A stretch of 64,000 nt of DNA, taken from Kaistella pullorum. Its GTDB lineage: Bacteria > Bacteroidota > Bacteroidia > Flavobacteriales > Weeksellaceae. The notes below the pieces were generated by a model that made no database searches, was not told the DNA's origin, and saw only the letters and a program-made list of their open reading frames with translations. The stretch lies in NCBI RefSeq assembly GCF_014837035.1, contig NZ_JACSPS010000002.1, positions 1-64,000 of the forward strand, in the 5' to 3' direction. The position numbers and the translations under genes were made by a program. Below, piece by piece: positions 43,592-52,057 of the stretch (its first letter is position 1; each line of letters begins with the position of its first letter).

Positions 43592-44638
43592 ATGAGGAAT
43601 ATAGAATTCGGCTTGATGACATTTGCTGATATGGAGCCCGAAAAAGAACTAGGAAAAGGTACCAATGCGTACAGAAGGATACAGGATTTGCTTGAGGAAA
43701 TAAAACTCGCCGATCAGCTGGGAATTGATATGTTCGGCATCGGTGAGCATCACCGTCCCGATTATGCGGTTTCTTCGCCCACTACCGTATTGGGCGCCGC
43801 ATCTGCGGTCACAAAAAACATTAAACTTTCCAGCGCGGTCACAGTTTTGAGCTCAGATGATCCTGTGCGTGTTTACCAGCAGTTTGCGACGGTGGATGCT
43901 ATTTCAGGAGGTCGCGCAGAGATTATGGCGGGTCGTGGCTCCTTTATTGAATCTTTTCCTCTTTTTGGGTTTGATCTTAATGATTATAACGAACTTTTTG
44001 AAGAAAAACTGGATTTGCTTTTAAAAATAAATAGATCCGAAAAGATTACCTGGAGCGGAAATTTACGCGCACCTATTCACGGCTTGGGTGTGTATCCACG
44101 CGCCGTTTCCGGCGAGATTCCTATCTGGCTTGCGGCCGGAGGTACGCCCGCGTCTGCAGTTCGGGCGGCGAAACTTAAACTACCGCTTATGTTAGCCATA
44201 ATAGGAGGTTTACCACGGCAGTTTACACCGTTCTTTGATCTTTACCGGAAGTCAGCCCATGAAAACGGAATCGCCGCCGAAGATTTACAGGTGGGCGTAA
44301 ACAACCATATGTATGTAGGTGAAGATGCTGAAAAAGTAGCATCGGAATTTTTTCCGCATTACGCAAAAATGATGGATCGCGTGGGCCGAAGCCGCGGCTG
44401 GCAGCCAATGTCGCGCCCACAATTTGATTTCATGCGCGCGCCTGAAGGCTCGCTTCTGGTAGGCAGTGTAGAGCAGGTGGTGGAGAAAATCCTGTATCAG
44501 CATCAGCTGTTTGGTTTCACGAGATTCGTAGCACAATCGAGTCTGGGAACGCTTCCCCATGAACTTACAATGAAGTCTATCGAGATTTTCGCGTCGCAGG
44601 TGGTACCCGAGGTTAAAAGAAGGCTAGGCGTTGGTTAA
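43592..44638 (+). CDS. LLM-class flavin-dependent oxidoreductase
   Basis: The 348-residue luciferase-like TIM-barrel protein shows the family landmarks: GLMTFADM at the start, MFGIGEHHRPDYAVSSP, GAASAVTKNIKLSSAVTVLSSDDPVRVYQQFATVD (residues 70-104), then SGGRAEIMAGRGS. It should bind FMN or F420-like flavin and act as a monooxygenase or reductase; no substrate can be given. It sits upstream of pirin and catalase, a possible oxidative-stress neighbourhood, though each gene has its own spacer. Confidence 0.92.
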   Translation: MRNIEFGLMTFADMEPEKELGKGTNAYRRIQDLLEEIKLADQLGIDMFGIGEHHRPDYAVSSPTTVLGAASAVTKNIKLSSAVTVLSSDDPVRVYQQFATVDAISGGRAEIMAGRGSFIESFPLFGFDLNDYNELFEEKLDLLLKINRSEKITWSGNLRAPIHGLGVYPRAVSGEIPIWLAAGGTPASAVRAAKLKLPLMLAIIGGLPRQFTPFFDLYRKSAHENGIAAEDLQVGVNNHMYVGEDAEKVASEFFPHYAKMMDRVGRSRGWQPMSRPQFDFMRAPEGSLLVGSVEQVVEKILYQHQLFGFTRFVAQSSLGTLPHELTMKSIEIFASQVVPEVKRRLGVG

Positions 44639-44727
44639 TGGTTTTTTTAAAATTAATTAAATGATTTTCAGACCATAAATTTAATAATCCCGAATCTTCA
44701 TATTTCTTAACTTTAAATAAACCTGCT

Positions 44728-45636
44728 ATGTCAAATATTGGCTTAATCATCGAAGAACGTGCAGCAAACATTGGTAATTTCCTGGTAGGAAGGCTGTTGC
44801 CGTTCCGCGAGAAGAGAGCGGTAGGACCATTCGTGTTTATCGATCATATGGGTCCGGCCGCGCTGAATGATTTTCAGAATTTGGATGTCGCGCCGCATCC
44901 GCATATTGGGCTTTCAACACTCACTTATCTACTTGAGGGTTCCATTCAGCACAAAGATTCGCTCGGTAACGACATCGAAATAAAGCCCGGTGCCGTGAAC
45001 TGGATGACGGCCGGGAAAGGAGTGGTACATTCAGAGCGTACACCGGAATATTTGCGAAAAACCGATAAGAAGCTTCACGGTTTCCAGATTTGGGTAGGTT
45101 TGCCGAAAGAACTGGAACAAAGCGAGCCCACTTTCCATCATACGGAAGCCTCCGGAATTCCGCAGTGGGAAGTGGATGGTTTGCAATACAAACTTATCGC
45201 AGGCGACCTTTTTGGCAGAAAATCGACAGTTCCGGTGCATTCTAAACTCTTTTTCCTTGAAATTAAAAATACCAAAGCGGAAAGAATAAATATTGGATCT
45301 GAACTTTTCGGTGAAGTAGGCATGTATATCCTGGAAGGCAGCGTGCAGATCGAGAATAACACGTACAGCAGCCGCCAGCTTCTTATTGCGAAAAACGCGC
45401 GGTTATGCGAATTTGAAATGGCTGAAAATTCAACGGTTTTCCTTTTTGGCGGCGAACCTTTTGAGGAAGAACGCTTTATTTTCTGGAACTTCGTCAATTC
45501 AGACAGGGAAATAATCGAGAAAGCGAAGAAAAACTGGCATGAACAAAATCATGATGCTTTCCCGCTGGTGCCCGGTGACACAGATGAATATGTGCCGCTG
45601 CCTAAAAATCTGCTTAACAGTAAATTGTCACGATAA
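44728..45636 (+). CDS. pirin family protein
   Basis: This 302-residue bicupin starts at the N-terminal pirin region LLPFREKRAVGPFVFIDHMGPA. The metal site of cupin 1 is present: His residues in APHPHIGLSTLTYLLEG and the HSE of GKGVVHSERTP match the Fe-binding His/His/His/Glu set. The C-terminal pirin domain (EPFEEERFIFWNFVNS) is intact. Some bacterial pirins oxidise quercetin; the role here is unknown. It lies between the LLM oxidoreductase and the catalase on the same strand, with about 90-105 bp spacers. Confidence 0.94.
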   Translation: MSNIGLIIEERAANIGNFLVGRLLPFREKRAVGPFVFIDHMGPAALNDFQNLDVAPHPHIGLSTLTYLLEGSIQHKDSLGNDIEIKPGAVNWMTAGKGVVHSERTPEYLRKTDKKLHGFQIWVGLPKELEQSEPTFHHTEASGIPQWEVDGLQYKLIAGDLFGRKSTVPVHSKLFFLEIKNTKAERINIGSELFGEVGMYILEGSVQIENNTYSSRQLLIAKNARLCEFEMAENSTVFLFGGEPFEEERFIFWNFVNSDREIIEKAKKNWHEQNHDAFPLVPGDTDEYVPLPKNLLNSKLSR

Positions 45637-45741
45637 TCATCCTTTAAATAGGGACGTAAACACAATCACTGTTTTAGACAAAATAAATGATATGGTGACG
45701 TTTTAATGCGTAATTTAGTTACATACTAAAACACCTTTACC

Positions 45742-47262
45742 ATGGACGAAAACAAAAAACTTACGCGGCAGACCGGTGCACCGGTGGCAGACAATCAAAA
45801 TTCACAAACTGCAGGTCCGCGCGGCCCGCTGCTGATGCAGGATTTCTGGTTCTTAGAAAAAATGGCCAATTTTGATCGTGAAGTTATTCCGGAACGCCGG
45901 ATGCACGCGAAAGGATCAGGCGCGTTCGGAACCTTTACCGTTACACATGATATCACCCAATACAGCAAGGCAAGCATCTTTAATACGATTGGCAAAAAGA
46001 CCGAAATGTTTGCGCGTTTCTCTACAGTAGCCGGGGAACGTGGCGCAGCAGATGCCGAACGAGATATCCGCGGTTTTGCATTAAAGTTTTATACAGACGA
46101 AGGAATCTGGGACTTGGTGGGCAATAACACGCCGGTTTTCTTTTTCCGTGATCCTAAAAAATTCCCCGACCTGAACCATGCGGTAAAGCGGGATCCCAAA
46201 ACAAACATGCGCAGCGCCAATAATAACTGGGACTTCTGGACTTTGCTGCCGGAATCCCTGCATCAGGTCACCATCGTGATGAGCGACCGCGGAATACCGC
46301 GAGGTTACCGCCACATGCATGGTTTCGGAAGTCATACCTACAGTTTTTATAACAAAGAAAATGTTCGGCATTGGGTGAAATTTCATTTCCGTACCCAGCA
46401 GGGCATCGAGAATTTCACGGAAGAAGAAGCCATTGAAGTGATAGGGCGCGACCGCGAATCTTCGCAACGCGATTTGTTTGACAATATCGAAAAAGGAAAC
46501 TTCCCGAAATGGAAATTTTATATCCAGGTGATGACGGAGGAACAGGCAAAAACCTACCGCTTTCATCCGTTTGATTTGACTAAAGTTTGGTCTAAAAAAG
46601 ATTTTCCGCTGATTGAAGTAGGGGAATTTGAGCTCAACCGCAATCCGGAAAACTATTTCCAGGATGTAGAGCAAGCCGCGTTCAACCCGACCAACATTGT
46701 GCCCGGCATTGGCTTTTCGCCCGACAAGATGCTGCAGGGCCGACTCTTTTCTTACGGCGACGCGCAGAGATATCGTCTCGGCGTAAATCATTTCCAGATT
46801 CCGGTGAACAAGCCTACCTGTCCTTACCACGCGTTTCACCGTGACGGGCAGATGCGCGTAGACGGAAACTATGGCGGTACTAAACATTATGAACCCAACA
46901 GCTACGGTGAATGGCAGGAACAGCCGCAATATAAGGAACCGCCACTGGATCTCTATGGAACGGCGTATGAGCATAATTTCCGCGACGATGATCAGGATTA
47001 TTACACTCAGCCTGGCGATCTTTTCCGAATTATAAAAGCCGATGGTAAAGCAGAAGAACTTTTTAAAAACACCGCCGTGAACATTGGCGGCGCCGAAAAA
47101 TTCATCCAGATCCGACATATCAGAAACTGCTACAAAGCCGATCCTGACTACGGAAAAGGTGTGGCATACACTTTGGGGTTGGATTGGGATGAGGTAGAAA
47201 ATTTTGATATGACACCTTATGACCGCTGGGCACCGAAACCTACGCAACACGCTCAGCAATAG
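45742..47262 (+). CDS. katA: monofunctional haem catalase
   Basis: The 506-residue catalase destroys H2O2. The catalytic His55 is in [13 protein letters not shown], the distal Asn lies in [13 protein letters not shown] (128/129), and the proximal haem ligand Tyr is in [14 protein letters not shown]. No signal peptide or C-terminal flavodoxin domain is seen, so it is a small-subunit, cytoplasmic enzyme. It ends at a strong hairpin terminator. The neighbouring pirin and LLM genes suggest stress-related functions, but co-regulation is not shown. Confidence 0.97.
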   Translation: MDENKKLTRQTGAPVADNQNSQTAGPRGPLLMQDFWFLEKMANFDREVIPERRMHAKGSGAFGTFTVTHDITQYSKASIFNTIGKKTEMFARFSTVAGERGAADAERDIRGFALKFYTDEGIWDLVGNNTPVFFFRDPKKFPDLNHAVKRDPKTNMRSANNNWDFWTLLPESLHQVTIVMSDRGIPRGYRHMHGFGSHTYSFYNKENVRHWVKFHFRTQQGIENFTEEEAIEVIGRDRESSQRDLFDNIEKGNFPKWKFYIQVMTEEQAKTYRFHPFDLTKVWSKKDFPLIEVGEFELNRNPENYFQDVEQAAFNPTNIVPGIGFSPDKMLQGRLFSYGDAQRYRLGVNHFQIPVNKPTCPYHAFHRDGQMRVDGNYGGTKHYEPNSYGEWQEQPQYKEPPLDLYGTAYEHNFRDDDQDYYTQPGDLFRIIKADGKAEELFKNTAVNIGGAEKFIQIRHIRNCYKADPDYGKGVAYTLGLDWDEVENFDMTPYDRWAPKPTQHAQQ

Positions 47263-47266
47263 AACA

Positions 47267-47300
47267 AAAACGGCGGATCAAAATGATAATCCGCCGTTTT
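47267..47300 (+). terminator. terminator of catalase gene
   Basis: AAAACGGCGGAT (47267-47278) pairs perfectly with ATCCGCCGTTTT (47289-47300) around a 10-nt loop and is followed by ATTTTA. Confidence 0.9.
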
Positions 47301-47335
47301 ATTTTAGAAAATTTAAAACAAAAAAAATTTAATAT

Positions 47336-47620
47336 ATGACAGAAATAAAACATGAAAAAAACGGTTCAAAAGGCTCGTTTGATATTTACTATGACGGTAA
47401 AAAAGCCGGCAGCATGACGTACACGGGCGCCGATCAGGACACCATGATTATTGATCACACCGAGGTCAGCGAAGAATTCGGCGGAAAAGGTTTGGCCAAA
47501 CAGCTTGTTTTTGCCGGAGCCAAATTCGCGCGGGAAAACGGAAAGAAAGTGATTCCGCTCTGCACTTACGCGAAAGCTACTTTTGAGAAGAATGCGGATA
47601 TTCAGGATGTTTTAGCCTAA
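47336..47620 (+). CDS. small GNAT N-acetyltransferase (YidJ-type)
   Basis: This 94-residue minimal GNAT has a KKAGSMTYTGADQDTMIIDHTEV beta-sheet region (about 26-48) and the acetyl-CoA loop EEFGGKGLAKQLV (51-63), then VIPLCTYAKATFEKN. These short Gcn5-related proteins of the YjdJ/YidJ group lack an obvious substrate pocket and have unknown acceptors. The gene lies between two terminators and is thus a single-gene unit; its promoter must lie within 47300-47335. Confidence 0.9.
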   Translation: MTEIKHEKNGSKGSFDIYYDGKKAGSMTYTGADQDTMIIDHTEVSEEFGGKGLAKQLVFAGAKFARENGKKVIPLCTYAKATFEKNADIQDVLA

Positions 47621-47641
47621 ATAGCCATAAGTGCCAGACTG

Positions 47642-47670
47642 AAACCTTTCCGAGATGGAAAGGTTTTTTT
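47642..47670 (+). terminator. terminator of GNAT gene
   Basis: AAACCTTTCC (47642-47651) pairs with GGAAAGGTTT (47657-47666) around a 5-nt loop, with a continuing T-run. Confidence 0.9.
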
Positions 47671-47688
47671 GTAGTTATAGGTTTCCCT

Positions 47689-47783
47689 GCGCCCCGGATT
47701 GAACGGCATGTCTAAGCTCTTGCGCGGCAAAAAAAAGACTTTTTTGCCGCTCAAAGCGAGTAGTGAAAGCCGGAACAGGCGCC
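47689..47783. repeat. flavobacterial intergenic hairpin repeat, copy 2
   Basis: The element runs from GCGCCCCGGATTGAACGGCAT to GAAAGCCGGAACAGGCGCC (arms 47689-47709 and 47765-47783). The core hairpin is GCGGCAAAAAA (47724 on) against TTTTTTGCCGC (ending 47750). The arms CCCCGGATT and AGCCGGAAC are partly complementary, and the ends resemble GGCGCC. Arrangement is like copy 1 at 12111-12197. It carries no gene and sits between a terminator and the symporter promoter. Confidence 0.55.
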
Positions 47784-47823
47784 AAAAAAAACAGAATACG
47801 GTGGTTTGTAATGGCGAAACGTG

Positions 47824-47851
47824 TTGCAATACGCACAAAAAACTATATTTG
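47824..47851 (+). promoter_or_regulatory. symporter promoter (TTG-N17-TATATTTG)
   Basis: TTG at 47824-47826 and TATATTTG at 47844-47851, 17 bp apart, form a good Bacteroidota promoter. The ATG at 47875 follows 23 bp downstream, which supports that start over the longer reading frame. Confidence 0.7.
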
Positions 47852-47874
47852 CTGCACCAAAATTTTTTATAAAA

Positions 47875-49458
47875 ATGAACCCAGCAACGGTCTTACTTTT
47901 ATTCGTATTCGCCTACTTCATTGGGCTTCTTGTAATCTCTTATTTCACCAGCCGCAACGCCGATAACCAGTCTTTTTTCATTGGTAATAAAAAAAGTAAA
48001 TGGTGGCTCGTAGCGTTCGGGATGATCGGTACCAGCCTCAGTGGCGTCACTTTTATCTCCGTGCCGGGTACTGTCGGCAAGATGACGGCGGGTGACTATC
48101 CTTTTGGCGGTTTCGAGTATTACATGATGGTGATTGGGTTTTTCCTGGGCTATTTCATTGTTGCCGCGGTGCTTTTGCCACTGTATTACCGGATGAACCT
48201 GACCTCGATTTACACCTATCTTGGCAGAAGGTTTAATGTGGAAGCACATAAAATCGGTTCTCTGTTTTTTATTATTTCAAGGTCAATTGGTGCTACAGCG
48301 CGACTTTATCTGGTGGTGAACGTGCTGCAGATCTTTCTTTTGGCAGATTTGGGAGTACCGTTTTGGCTTACCTCCGCTATTATCCTGCTAATGGTTTTGC
48401 TTTATACTTTTGAAGGTGGCGTAAAAACCATCGTGATTACAGATACTTTGCAGACTTCGTTCATGATATTGAGTTTGGTGGTTTGCATCGGTTTTATCCT
48501 TTCAAATCTGAATCTGTCAGCCGGCGAAGCTTATTCTACTCTTGCTGCAAAAGACTACACGCATCTGATCAATTTAGATGTGAACTCGAAGACTTTCTTC
48601 CTCAAAACTGTGCTGGGCGGCATGTTCATCACCATCGCGATGACCGGTCTGGACCAGGAAATGATGCAGAAAAACATTTCGGTCGATAACCTGAAAAATT
48701 CCAAAAAAAATATGCTCACGTTCGCGGCAACGCTGTTGGTCGTGAATCTTGCATTCCTTTTCCTGGGTGGGTTGCTTTACCTTTTCGCAATGGAGAACGG
48801 CGCGGTTTATTCGCAGATAGTAAGTGTTGTAAATGGAACTGAAAGCATCACGAATGTTTTTGGCTTTAAAGATGCGGCCGGAAATGTGACCAACGTGATG
48901 GGTGATGACCTGTTCCCGGCGCTTTCGCTGCAGGGTTATTTTCCGCTTTTCATTGCCGTGATTTTCATCATCGGTCTTATCTCGGCGCTGTTTCCGTCCG
49001 CGGATGGCGCGCTTACCGCAGTGACAAGCTCATATTGCGTGGATTTGCTGAATATGAACGAGGACCAAACCAAGACTGAAAAGCAAAAGAAAAGGCTTCG
49101 TATGAAAATCCACCTGATCTTTACGACAATTTTCTTCATTCTGATTATGATCTTTAAAGCCATCAATGACAAATCGATTGTTTACCTGATCATGGAAGTT
49201 GCGGGCTACACCTATGGTCCACTGCTCGGGTTATTTGCCTTCGGAATCCTGACGAAATTTCAGATCACCCGCAAATACGCGATCATTGTCATTACACTTT
49301 TGGCGCCGGTACTCACTTATTTGCTCAACTACCTAGTAACCGAAAATACCGCATACCGCATAGGTGTTGAACTGATTATTATCAATGGTTTACTTACTTT
49401 TATCGGGCTCTGGCTGATCAGAAATAAACACCACAAACAAGTGGTGTCGACACTTTAA
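47875..49458 (+). CDS. sodium:solute symporter (SSS family)
   Basis: The inner-membrane protein of 527 residues from the ATG at 47875 has about 13 helices. The longer frame starts at 47821, upstream of the promoter, and is rejected. Family signs are the N-terminal FFIGNKKSKWWLVAFGMIGTSLSGVTFISVPG (residues 35-66), TGLDQEMMQ in the middle and SALFPSADGALTAVTSS near residue 375. It imports a solute with Na+. The substrate cannot be read; SSS members carry sugars, amino acids, sialic acid or others. It is monocistronic. Confidence 0.92.
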   Translation: MNPATVLLLFVFAYFIGLLVISYFTSRNADNQSFFIGNKKSKWWLVAFGMIGTSLSGVTFISVPGTVGKMTAGDYPFGGFEYYMMVIGFFLGYFIVAAVLLPLYYRMNLTSIYTYLGRRFNVEAHKIGSLFFIISRSIGATARLYLVVNVLQIFLLADLGVPFWLTSAIILLMVLLYTFEGGVKTIVITDTLQTSFMILSLVVCIGFILSNLNLSAGEAYSTLAAKDYTHLINLDVNSKTFFLKTVLGGMFITIAMTGLDQEMMQKNISVDNLKNSKKNMLTFAATLLVVNLAFLFLGGLLYLFAMENGAVYSQIVSVVNGTESITNVFGFKDAAGNVTNVMGDDLFPALSLQGYFPLFIAVIFIIGLISALFPSADGALTAVTSSYCVDLLNMNEDQTKTEKQKKRLRMKIHLIFTTIFFILIMIFKAINDKSIVYLIMEVAGYTYGPLLGLFAFGILTKFQITRKYAIIVITLLAPVLTYLLNYLVTENTAYRIGVELIIINGLLTFIGLWLIRNKHHKQVVSTL

Positions 49459-49463
49459 AAAAA

Positions 49464-49492
49464 GAAAACCGGTTCAAAATGAATCGGTTTTC
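49464..49492. terminator. hairpin terminator between convergent genes
   Basis: GAAAACCGGTTCA (49464-49476) pairs with TGAATCGGTTTTC (49480-49492) with one G-T pair. Confidence 0.8.
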
Positions 49493-49513
49493 AAATTTAT
49501 ATCTAAAATGTAA

Positions 49514-50173
49514 TTACTTCGCTGCGCTGGCTTTGATCAGGATCTGGAGGTTCATTTCATTTTTGATGAGTCCGTTTGCTACCGGCATCTGGAATTTCAC
49601 ACCAAAATCCTCTCGGTCGATGTCTTTTGGCTCCGTTGCGATCGTCACGATGCCTTCGCTCTCAGAAACATTTGCATTGAGCGTGATAGGTTTAGATATG
49701 CCTTTTATATTAAGATTTCCGTTGATTTCCGTGTTATAATCACCTTCAGGCTTCGCATTGACCGATGTGATTTCGAACGTAGCTGTCGGGAACTTTTCGG
49801 TGTCGAAAAAATCAGGGCTTTTTAAGTGACCAATGAGTTTGGCGTTTTGTTCCGAATCATCTTTTAGGTCTGTGGACGTCATTGAAGTCATGTCCGCCGT
49901 AAATTTTCCGCTTTCAAGCTTTCCTTCGTGCATTGTGATTTCGCCGCTTTGGAATTTGATGGTTCCAAAATGGCTTGCATTCTCAGATTTTACGATCTTA
50001 AAACCTTTCCATTCCACACGGCTGTTGGCCGTATCAATCTGGTAAACAGCGCCGTCTTTGGAAGTTGTAACGGCTGAAGTTTCACTTGTAGCCGGTTTGT
50101 CTTTCGCGCACGAAACGGCCGAAAGTGCGGAGAGCAAAGCGGTAGCTGCCATAAAACCTGATATTTTATTCAT
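49514..50173 (-). CDS. YceI family lipoprotein
   Basis: This is 219 residues from the ATG at 50173; the longer frame overlaps the divergent ABC gene. A lipoprotein-like signal (ATALLSALSAVSCAKDK) predicts lipidation at Cys22. The YceI domain follows from about residue 42 (AVYQIDTANSRVEWKGFKI ... FDTEKFPTATFEI ... GNLNIKGISKPIT ... DREDFGVKF), a lipocalin-like barrel that binds polyprenoid or other hydrophobic molecules. The role is probably periplasmic or outer-membrane. The gene is divergent from the ABC ATPase with 74 bp between starts. Confidence 0.93.
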   Translation of the reverse strand: MNKISGFMAATALLSALSAVSCAKDKPATSETSAVTTSKDGAVYQIDTANSRVEWKGFKIVKSENASHFGTIKFQSGEITMHEGKLESGKFTADMTSMTSTDLKDDSEQNAKLIGHLKSPDFFDTEKFPTATFEITSVNAKPEGDYNTEINGNLNIKGISKPITLNANVSESEGIVTIATEPKDIDREDFGVKFQMPVANGLIKNEMNLQILIKASAAK

Positions 50174-50247
50174 AAAAAGCTGGAATTTAATTGTTTTCGC
50201 TAAAATAATTAAATTATATTTAGGTTCAAAAATAATATGTTTGCAAG

Positions 50248-51189
50248 ATGCTGCTAGAAATCCGCCACCTTTCTTTTTCATATTCTCCGGACAGGCCGCT
50301 GTTCCAGAATTTTAATCTCGCTTTGGAGCCCGGGCGCATCATGGCTCTCGCCGGTGAAAGTGGCTGCGGCAAATCTACACTTCTGAGTATAATTTATGGT
50401 TTGATAGATTGGCATGAAGGTGACATCATTTTCGATGGAAAAGCGGTTTTCGGGCCTAAAAAGAATATAGTTCCGGGTGAAGCTGGGATGAAACTCGTCG
50501 CTCAAAACTACGATCTGATGCCATACGCCACCGTGGCTGAAAACGTCGGTAAATTTATATCGAACATTAATCTTCAGGAAAAGCGGGAACGCGTCTCAGA
50601 ACTGCTCGATGTGGTAGGTCTTTCCGGATTTGCTAATACACTGCCTAAGTTTCTGAGCGGCGGCCAGCAGCAGCGTGTCGCCATTGCGCGCGCACTTTCG
50701 GTGATCCCAAAACTGCTGTTGCTCGATGAGCCGTTCAGTAATCTCGATTACCCACGTAAACTGGAACTGCGTGAAAAGCTTTTCAGTTATGTCCGCAAGA
50801 TGGATATTTCCCTCATTATTTCTACACATGAGATTCTTGAGATCATGCCATGGCTGGACCGGATCGTAGTATTGAAGGATGGAAGACTGATACAAAACGA
50901 TTCTCCCGAGGAGACATTTAAAAATCCCTACAACGAATATGTTGCGCGGCTTTTTGGTGAGCTGAATGTTCTGACAGAACATCAAATGACCTTGCTAAAG
51001 GCGCAAAAAAAATTCTGTTATCCTCATGAGCTCCGCTTTGACGCGGATGGTACTAAAGCGGAAGTTTTGGAAAGTCGCTTTGCCGGAAGTTATTTCTGGA
51101 ACAAACTGAAACTGGCAGACGGCCAGCTCCTGATGTATTCTGATGATCTCTTGGAGGGGCAAATTAAGGTTTCCAGGAAAAAAAATTAA
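50248..51189 (+). CDS. ABC transporter ATP-binding protein
   Basis: The 313-residue ATPase has Walker A GESGCGKST at 35-43, Q-loop VAQNYDLMPY, signature LSGGQQQRVAIARAL, Walker B LLLLDEPF and H-loop STHE. A C-terminal extension of about 90 residues (from EYVARLFGELNVL) resembles the regulatory/TOBE-like end of iron or spermidine importers. No permease or substrate-binding gene is adjacent, so it is an orphan ATPase whose partners are elsewhere. The transported substrate is unknown. Confidence 0.93.
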   Translation: MLLEIRHLSFSYSPDRPLFQNFNLALEPGRIMALAGESGCGKSTLLSIIYGLIDWHEGDIIFDGKAVFGPKKNIVPGEAGMKLVAQNYDLMPYATVAENVGKFISNINLQEKRERVSELLDVVGLSGFANTLPKFLSGGQQQRVAIARALSVIPKLLLLDEPFSNLDYPRKLELREKLFSYVRKMDISLIISTHEILEIMPWLDRIVVLKDGRLIQNDSPEETFKNPYNEYVARLFGELNVLTEHQMTLLKAQKKFCYPHELRFDADGTKAEVLESRFAGSYFWNKLKLADGQLLMYSDDLLEGQIKVSRKKN

Positions 51190-51386
51190 GGAACTCGCCG
51201 TACAAATTTCAAACGGTAATAATTGGGAATGTATAAAATTTTTCGTAACTTTACTTTCCTGCATAAGGAAATCTTTGGTTAATTCTCTTTCTGCCTCTGA
51301 GACGAAGATTAGTCAGATTCTCTTTGACAATCGAGTTTTTTGAAACGGAACCCTGTCCAAATTTTTCCTTTTTCCTATTTTTGTAT
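51190..51386. other. intergenic region after ABC ATPase
   Basis: No open frame of note. It is mostly AT-rich. A TATTTTTG box at 51376-51383 resembles a -7 element immediately before the hairpin at 51387-51416, so a very short transcript is conceivable but unproven. Confidence 0.35.
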
Positions 51387-51422
51387 GCGCCGTTAGCCTT
51401 CCCGGGTTCGCGGCGTTTTTTT
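51387..51422 (+). terminator. hairpin plus T-run after ABC ATPase region
   Basis: CGCCG (51388-51392) and CGGCG (51411-51415) close a stem whose interior is partly paired, followed by seven Ts on the plus strand. It is the likely end of transcription from the ABC gene and abuts the stop of the convergent zinc-ribbon gene. Confidence 0.6.
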
Positions 51423-51753
51423 ATGCTTTCTTCACAAATTCAGACTTAAGAGCCATCGCCCCGAAACCGTCTATTTTGCAGTCAATATTATGATCACTGT
51501 GCGGACGGAGCCTGATGTTTTTCACTTTTGTACCCGCTTTTACCGGTTTTGGTGCGCCTTTTACCGGAAGGTCCTTCATCACGATCACAGAATCACCGTT
51601 TTGCAGTTCGTTACCGTTCATGTCCAGAATCGTTTCGGCTGTATCGTTTTCGGCCGGATTCCATTCGTAAAAACATTGCGAACAAACCATCAGCTCATCC
51701 TGTTCATAGGTAAATTCGGATTGGCATTTCGGACAGATTTGGGTATCACTCAT
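51421..51753 (-). CDS. PhnA/YjdM zinc-ribbon protein
   Basis: The 110-residue protein has an N-terminal zinc ribbon with four cysteines (ICPKCQSEF and [10 protein letters not shown]). A PhnA domain follows with [24 protein letters not shown] and [21 protein letters not shown]. The family was named for alkylphosphonate uptake, but no phosphonate genes are here and its true function is unclear. It is monocistronic and convergent with the ABC gene region. Confidence 0.93.
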   Translation of the reverse strand: MSDTQICPKCQSEFTYEQDELMVCSQCFYEWNPAENDTAETILDMNGNELQNGDSVIVMKDLPVKGAPKPVKAGTKVKNIRLRPHSDHNIDCKIDGFGAMALKSEFVKKA

Positions 51754-51800
51754 GATATTAAGTTTTTAAAAAATATACTTTTAGCGTTAGGCTAATTTAA

Positions 51801-51830
51801 AAATAAAAAACCACCCGCAAGCGGATGGTT
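51801..51830 (-). terminator. terminator of tRNA-Ala
   Basis: AACCACCCGC and GCGGATGGTT form a 10-bp stem with one mismatch and a short loop. On the minus strand a T-rich run follows, directly downstream of the tRNA 3' end. Confidence 0.8.
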
Positions 51831-51832
51831 TG

Positions 51833-51906
51833 TGGAGGATATCGGGATCGAACCGACCACCTTTAGACTGCCAGTCTAACGCTCTAGCCAGATGAGCTAA
51901 TCCCCC
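51833..51906 (-). tRNA. tRNA-Ala (anticodon GGC)
   Basis: The 74-nt minus-strand sequence folds as a canonical tRNA: acceptor GGGGGAT/ATCCTCC with discriminator A, D arm GCTC/GAGC, anticodon stem TTAGA/TCTAA with loop CTGGCAG (anticodon GGC, alanine), variable loop AGGTG and T arm with TTCGATC loop. CCA is not encoded. It stands alone with its own terminator. Confidence 0.96.
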
Positions 51907-52057
51907 AATTCAAAACGCAGAATAAGATCCTGAGATTTTTAGAACTGCAATGATACAAATTATTTGCCTGAAGTTGCAAGTGCTTTTGACATAATTTTTG
52001 AGGTGCGCTGAGCTGTACTTTGTGCTTATAAGCCGCTGCTAAAACCGTAGAAGACGG

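Noticed and set aside
46081-47259. 392-codon open frame on the minus strand opposite the catalase gene
   Set aside because: It is antisense to a well-supported catalase, its translation has no recognisable domain and a composition typical of a reverse-strand shadow.
47821-47874. Upstream start of the symporter at 47821
   Set aside because: A good promoter (TTG-N17-TATATTTG) lies inside this extension, so translation must begin at 47875.
51421-51753. Phosphonate degradation locus
   Set aside because: Only the PhnA-like zinc-ribbon protein is present; no phn transport or C-P lyase genes are nearby and the family name is historical.
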